64,000 nucleotides of DNA, taken from Paenibacillus xylanivorans (GTDB taxonomy: Bacteria; Bacillota; Bacilli; Paenibacillales; Paenibacillaceae). This document shows positions 61,183 to 64,000 of the stretch, one piece after another. The notes beneath the pieces are model-generated. The model was not told the DNA's origin, ran no database searches, and worked only from the letters and a program-made list of their open reading frames with translations. Positions within the stretch are counted from its first letter, which is position 1. The number at the start of each line of letters is the position of its first letter. The stretch is taken from NCBI RefSeq assembly GCF_001280595.1, contig NZ_LITU01000061.1:62001-126000 (forward strand). The letters are read 5' to 3'. The translations under genes and the position numbers were made by a program.

Positions 61183-62460
61183 TTGCGTTCGCAATGGATC
61201 AAAATCGCGCAGACAGCATTGCTGTCTATCGGTATAGCTGCTCTGCTGGCTGCTTGCACCAATTCGGGACAGCCCCCGGTGGCAGAGCCCCCGCAGGAGC
61301 AAGAAGATAACGGGAATATGGGCCAGACATTAACTGTTGTTCCCCCCGCAAACAGTACACAAGCTGCGGATTCAGCCAAATATCAAATTCAGACCCGTTT
61401 AACGGATTTCCAGCTACTTAATGGGAACGGTGGATTAGCATGGGGAGTGACGCGGAACGCCCTGCGTCTGTATTATACTCAGGATCAGGGAAGTACCTGG
61501 ACCAACATCTCACCTTCAGAGAACGTACAGTTTCCGGCTAATCCGCAATATGGACAAAGCATTTATTTTGTAGATAGTACACATGGATGGATTGTTCGTG
61601 AAGGAATGGGCGGAACAGATACGATGGTTCTCCGGACCAACAACGGAGGAGCGAGCTGGAGCCTGTCCTCTTTGTCGAAGACAGATAAGGTCACGGCCAT
61701 CACATTTGTATCTCCTGAAAAAGGTTGGATACTGACCACAGTGGATACTTCCATTGGTAAGCAAGACAAGAAACTGTATCTTACCGAAGATGGCGGTATT
61801 ACCTGGAATCAGATGACGTCGAGTGACGAGGACGGCAAACCAGCATCTGCAGAGATTCCTACACGGGGTTATACAACAGGTATGACTTTCTCGGACTCGG
61901 ATCACGGGTTCTTGACTGCTCTGGAGTTCGGTACACCGAAATTGTATGTTACAGCTGACGGTGGCCAACATTGGAAGGCTGGACCTTCGTTCTTTGACCG
62001 AAACAAATTTAACGGATGTGGTAACTTTAACATCAGCTCGCCACAGTTTTTTGGACGGGAAGCCCAAACAGCTTGGATGTCTATATCCTGTTCTCAGGGG
62101 GAAAGCACCAAATTCAACGGATTATTTACAACCAATGGCGGAGAGAACTGGCAATTATCCACGTTCAGTCTGAATAAACAAACCGGAATTAATCGCGGTC
62201 TGACTCCTACATTTCTGAATCCCTTGGAAGGCTGGGTCATGCAGAAAGGCAAGACTTATTACACCAAAGACGCCGGCAAGATCTGGAAGGCACTTCCTAC
62301 AAGTGAAGTATTGGAAAACATACTCAAAGACTACCCCGAGATTGTCAAGCTCCAAATGGTTTCTTCGAAACTAGGCTGGATTTTGGTCGAAAATACAGAT
62401 GCCAAGAGATCACTGTTGCTACAAACCGTGGACGGCGGTGTAGGCTGGAAAGTACTATAA
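61183..62460 (+). CDS. Lipoprotein with BNR/YCF48-like beta-propeller repeats
   Basis: A 425-residue surface lipoprotein. GAGAGGTGG is well placed for the TTG at 61183, giving a signal that ends L-A-A-C. After a Pro/Glu-rich linker the protein repeats the pattern SxDxGxTW: QDQGSTWTNIS, NNGGASWSLSS, EDGGITWNQMT, ADGGQHWKAGP, NGGENWQLST, DAGKIWKAL, VDGGVGWKVL. These Asp-box motifs mark the blades of a sialidase-like or YCF48-type propeller. No sialidase catalytic set is evident, so a binding or assembly role is more likely than an enzyme. It is a single gene. Confidence 0.87.
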   Translation: MRSQWIKIAQTALLSIGIAALLAACTNSGQPPVAEPPQEQEDNGNMGQTLTVVPPANSTQAADSAKYQIQTRLTDFQLLNGNGGLAWGVTRNALRLYYTQDQGSTWTNISPSENVQFPANPQYGQSIYFVDSTHGWIVREGMGGTDTMVLRTNNGGASWSLSSLSKTDKVTAITFVSPEKGWILTTVDTSIGKQDKKLYLTEDGGITWNQMTSSDEDGKPASAEIPTRGYTTGMTFSDSDHGFLTALEFGTPKLYVTADGGQHWKAGPSFFDRNKFNGCGNFNISSPQFFGREAQTAWMSISCSQGESTKFNGLFTTNGGENWQLSTFSLNKQTGINRGLTPTFLNPLEGWVMQKGKTYYTKDAGKIWKALPTSEVLENILKDYPEIVKLQMVSSKLGWILVENTDAKRSLLLQTVDGGVGWKVL

Positions 62461-62594
62461 TTGCGTTGTAATTAACGCCTTTTGAAGAGGAACCTACGGG
62501 TTTCTTTTCATTTTATATAGTTTGTGAATTAAATCACAATAAATCACTTCAAATGATGTTATATTGAATTCAAGAAGAGATGGGAGTGATGAAC

Positions 62595-62804
62595 ATGAGA
62601 ACGAATGAACAAACTCAATTCACGCAGGCGGACGAGTTAACCAGATACATGCTCCAATTATGCTACACATGTGATGATGCCAACCGTTGTACCACTGAGG
62701 AAGAAGTTAAAGCCTGCATGGCGAAGTATGTACAGGCAGATGAACCGGTGCAGACGGATGGCGGAGAAGTAACCCGCGGATTTATGGACCTGATGTACGC
62801 TTAA
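62595..62804 (+). CDS. Small cysteine-containing protein, 69 residues
   Basis: The product has four Cys in a C-x2-C-x5-C-x8-C pattern (LCYTCDDANRC, then KAC), close enough for a metal or iron-sulfur site or for disulfides. The rest is acidic and probably helical (TQADELTRYMLQLC; TEEEVKACMAKYVQAD). GGGAG is best placed for the ATG at 62595; an ATG at 62580 has the same frame. A strong terminator follows. I do not recognise a family. Confidence 0.75.
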   Translation: MRTNEQTQFTQADELTRYMLQLCYTCDDANRCTTEEEVKACMAKYVQADEPVQTDGGEVTRGFMDLMYA

Positions 62805-62845
62805 AATCCAAGTAGACGGAAAAAATACTGCTTTATCAACGATTG

Positions 62846-62868
62846 GCCCCCGATTGGGGGCGTTTTTT
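62846..62868 (+). terminator. Terminator after the small Cys protein gene
   Basis: GCCCCC (62846-62851) and GGGGGC (62856-62861) form a stem with a GATT loop, followed by G and T6. Confidence 0.93.
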
Positions 62869-63097
62869 ATTTTGAAACATTATATAAAAAACCAAAACTC
62901 CTACAGTACACTCATTTTTAGTACTTCAGCAATCGGAATACAAAATTCTCATCATGGAGTACTTATACATTTTTTACTTTGGTCTGAATATTTTTCCTCC
63001 ACGAGTTAATCTTTATTTTCTATTTCTGCTACAGTAAGCATCTTAACAGGAATAACTTGAATGCTATATCTTGGCAATCGTCCATTTCGCATAACAA

Positions 63098-63128
63098 AAT
63101 CCCCCGGTAAATCTCGGCCGGGGGGATT
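63098..63128 (-). terminator. Hairpin downstream of the jelly-roll-like gene
   Basis: AATCCCCCGG pairs with CCGGGGGGATT around a 10-base loop. It lies 88 bases past the stop of the minus-strand gene and has TTTTG on that strand's exit side. Confidence 0.65.
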
Positions 63129-63215
63129 AGCTTCATGCTTCAGACGGAACTATGATTTTACTTGAGCTTTAAAGTTGTTAGTTGATCAGTTGATGTCATA
63201 AGGAGAGATAGCTAC

Positions 63216-63647
63216 TTAATCCGAGTAAGCAACAGCATTAAAACTCTCAATACCAATTCGAGTCGCATCTGCTGTGCAAAAAAGATATAAGGTATAAACC
63301 AATTCATTTGATGGTGGTAGTGGGACATTAAAATCGGATGCATTAATGGTGACGACTTGTACAGCGTTTGGGTTTGCTTCAGAAACACTCACTGAATAAA
63401 GGGCGTAGGCAACAAGCGAATCAGTACCTCGTGCAATAGAAAATGCAATCACGGAGTCGAATGGCGGAGTGGTAGGGAACGCGAGCTCGGCTATCCCTGA
63501 TAATTGTACGCGTATGTTTCCACCTGCGTCAGTTGCATCTAGTCCAACCTCCCCGATTGCAACAGGAGTATTGGCGGGCAAGGGAATTGAAATTGTATTA
63601 CCATAGCTTGCATTTTGAGAGGTTCGAGCATCTAGCAGTTTCGTCAT
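63216..63647 (-). CDS. Jelly-roll-like protein, possible exosporium/spore surface protein
   Basis: A 143-residue all-beta protein. Features are ISIPLPANTPVAIGEVGLDA, GGNIRVQLSGIAELAF, DSVIAFSIARGTDSLVAYAL and ELVYTLYLFCTADATRIG. The alternating hydrophobic strands with an IARG turn resemble the TNF-like C-terminal domain of BclA and the BxpB/ExsF exosporium proteins. No collagen-like repeat precedes it. A longer frame reaches 63824, but GGGGGT before the ATG at 63647 supports the short form. A spore surface role is inferred from fold resemblance only. Confidence 0.75.
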   Translation of the reverse strand: MTKLLDARTSQNASYGNTISIPLPANTPVAIGEVGLDATDAGGNIRVQLSGIAELAFPTTPPFDSVIAFSIARGTDSLVAYALYSVSVSEANPNAVQVVTINASDFNVPLPPSNELVYTLYLFCTADATRIGIESFNAVAYSD

Positions 63648-63975
63648 AAAGCATACCCCCAATAGTTTTTGTAATATAGTATGTGGTTTTTTGGAAGATT
63701 CGTCCGCAGAGCGGCAATTTTGTTTATTAATAGAGAACCTCAAAGGTCTTGATAAGTACAATATTTTGGGGAGCTGAGGTTGTAGCCAAATCTCCAAAGG
63801 CAATTCAGTTGTTTGACCAGGCATTTAACCCATTGATCCAATCCGGCTACAGCATTTTTTATCCCCCGCTCAATTTGAATCCAAAATAACAAGTTCCCTG
63901 TTCATGCGCATATATATTACAGAAGACGGGTCAAGACTCCGGCTGTCCAAGGTTTTATGAACGGAGGGGAGAGAC
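63648..63975. other. Divergent intergenic region
   Basis: No gene is recognised. It separates the jelly-roll-like gene from a partial gene at the right edge. No promoter elements were assigned with confidence. Confidence 0.45.
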
Positions 63976-64000
63976 ATGGGCATTGAATCATCCTGGATGT
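63976..64000 (+). CDS. Start of an unidentified gene, cut by the window edge
   Basis: A very strong GGAGGGGAGAG lies 3 to 13 bases before ATG 63976. Eight codons are visible (MGIESSWM). This is too short for identification. Confidence 0.5.

Larger units (their letters stand above)
62805..63215. other. Intergenic region with two hairpins
   Basis: No gene is seen between the small Cys protein and the jelly-roll-like gene. It holds the terminator at 62846 and a GC-rich hairpin at 63098-63128 (AATCCCCCGG with CCGGGGGGATT). Confidence 0.5.

Overview
The window looks like chromosome of a Paenibacillus-type member of the Bacillales. The evidence is strong AGGAGG-type ribosome binding sites, many hairpin-plus-T-run terminators, a CsaA and a frataxin-like protein close to those of Bacillus subtilis, a HelD factor, a YesM/YesN two-component tail, Fur boxes, and a very high density of AraC-family regulators next to secreted or intracellular glycoside hydrolases. 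No rRNA, tRNA, CRISPR array, prophage or intact insertion sequence was seen.

Layout. 1-7.4 kb: end of a YesM-type kinase with its YesN-type regulator, a secreted GH16 glucanase with three tandem wall/glucan-binding-like modules, and a BlaI/M56-protease pair whose protease carries a 16-residue repeat tail. 7.4-12 kb: YdeI and frataxin-like proteins, a LysR/MFS divergent pair, then a deletion scar joining a 5'-truncated AraC gene to the last 55 codons of a GH127 gene. 12-18 kb: M1 metallopeptidase lipoprotein, a glutamine-type ABC importer (binding protein fused to permease, plus ATPase), then a stretch of decayed genes. 18-24.4 kb: a probable sugar-metabolism cluster of regulators (RpiR, LacI, AraC) and two Gfo/Idh/MocA dehydrogenases, then an aldo/keto reductase. 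24.5-32.3 kb: iron-linked genes (PchR-like AraC, Fur-box MFS exporter, Fur-box siderophore-binding lipoprotein) interleaved with an AraC/EamA pair, CsaA and a GH5 gene broken by a one-base frameshift. 32.4-39.5 kb: a small membrane protein, an AraC/sulfatase/formylglycine-generating-enzyme group, IS30 and IS200 remnants, an AraC-GyrI regulator, and a broken AraC/MFS pair. 39.5-47 kb: helD, a 949-residue GH2 enzyme, an amino acid permease. 47-52.4 kb (minus strand): YqcI, LysE exporter, DUF1989 protein, amidase, and an EamA transporter behind a complete FMN riboswitch. 52.4-64 kb: DinB and CGNR proteins, an amidohydrolase, a CAT-type permease, an unknown 357-residue protein, a solitary tyrosine recombinase, lactate dehydrogenase, a BNR-repeat lipoprotein, a small cysteine protein and a jelly-roll-like protein.

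The most notable item is the FMN riboswitch with its own terminator and promoter controlling an EamA/DMT transporter, which makes that transporter a strong candidate riboflavin importer of the RibN type. The other recurring theme is reduction: at least ten genes are visibly truncated or frameshifted, and the breaks cluster at 11.7, 16.9-18.0, 30.1 and 36.4-39.4 kb.
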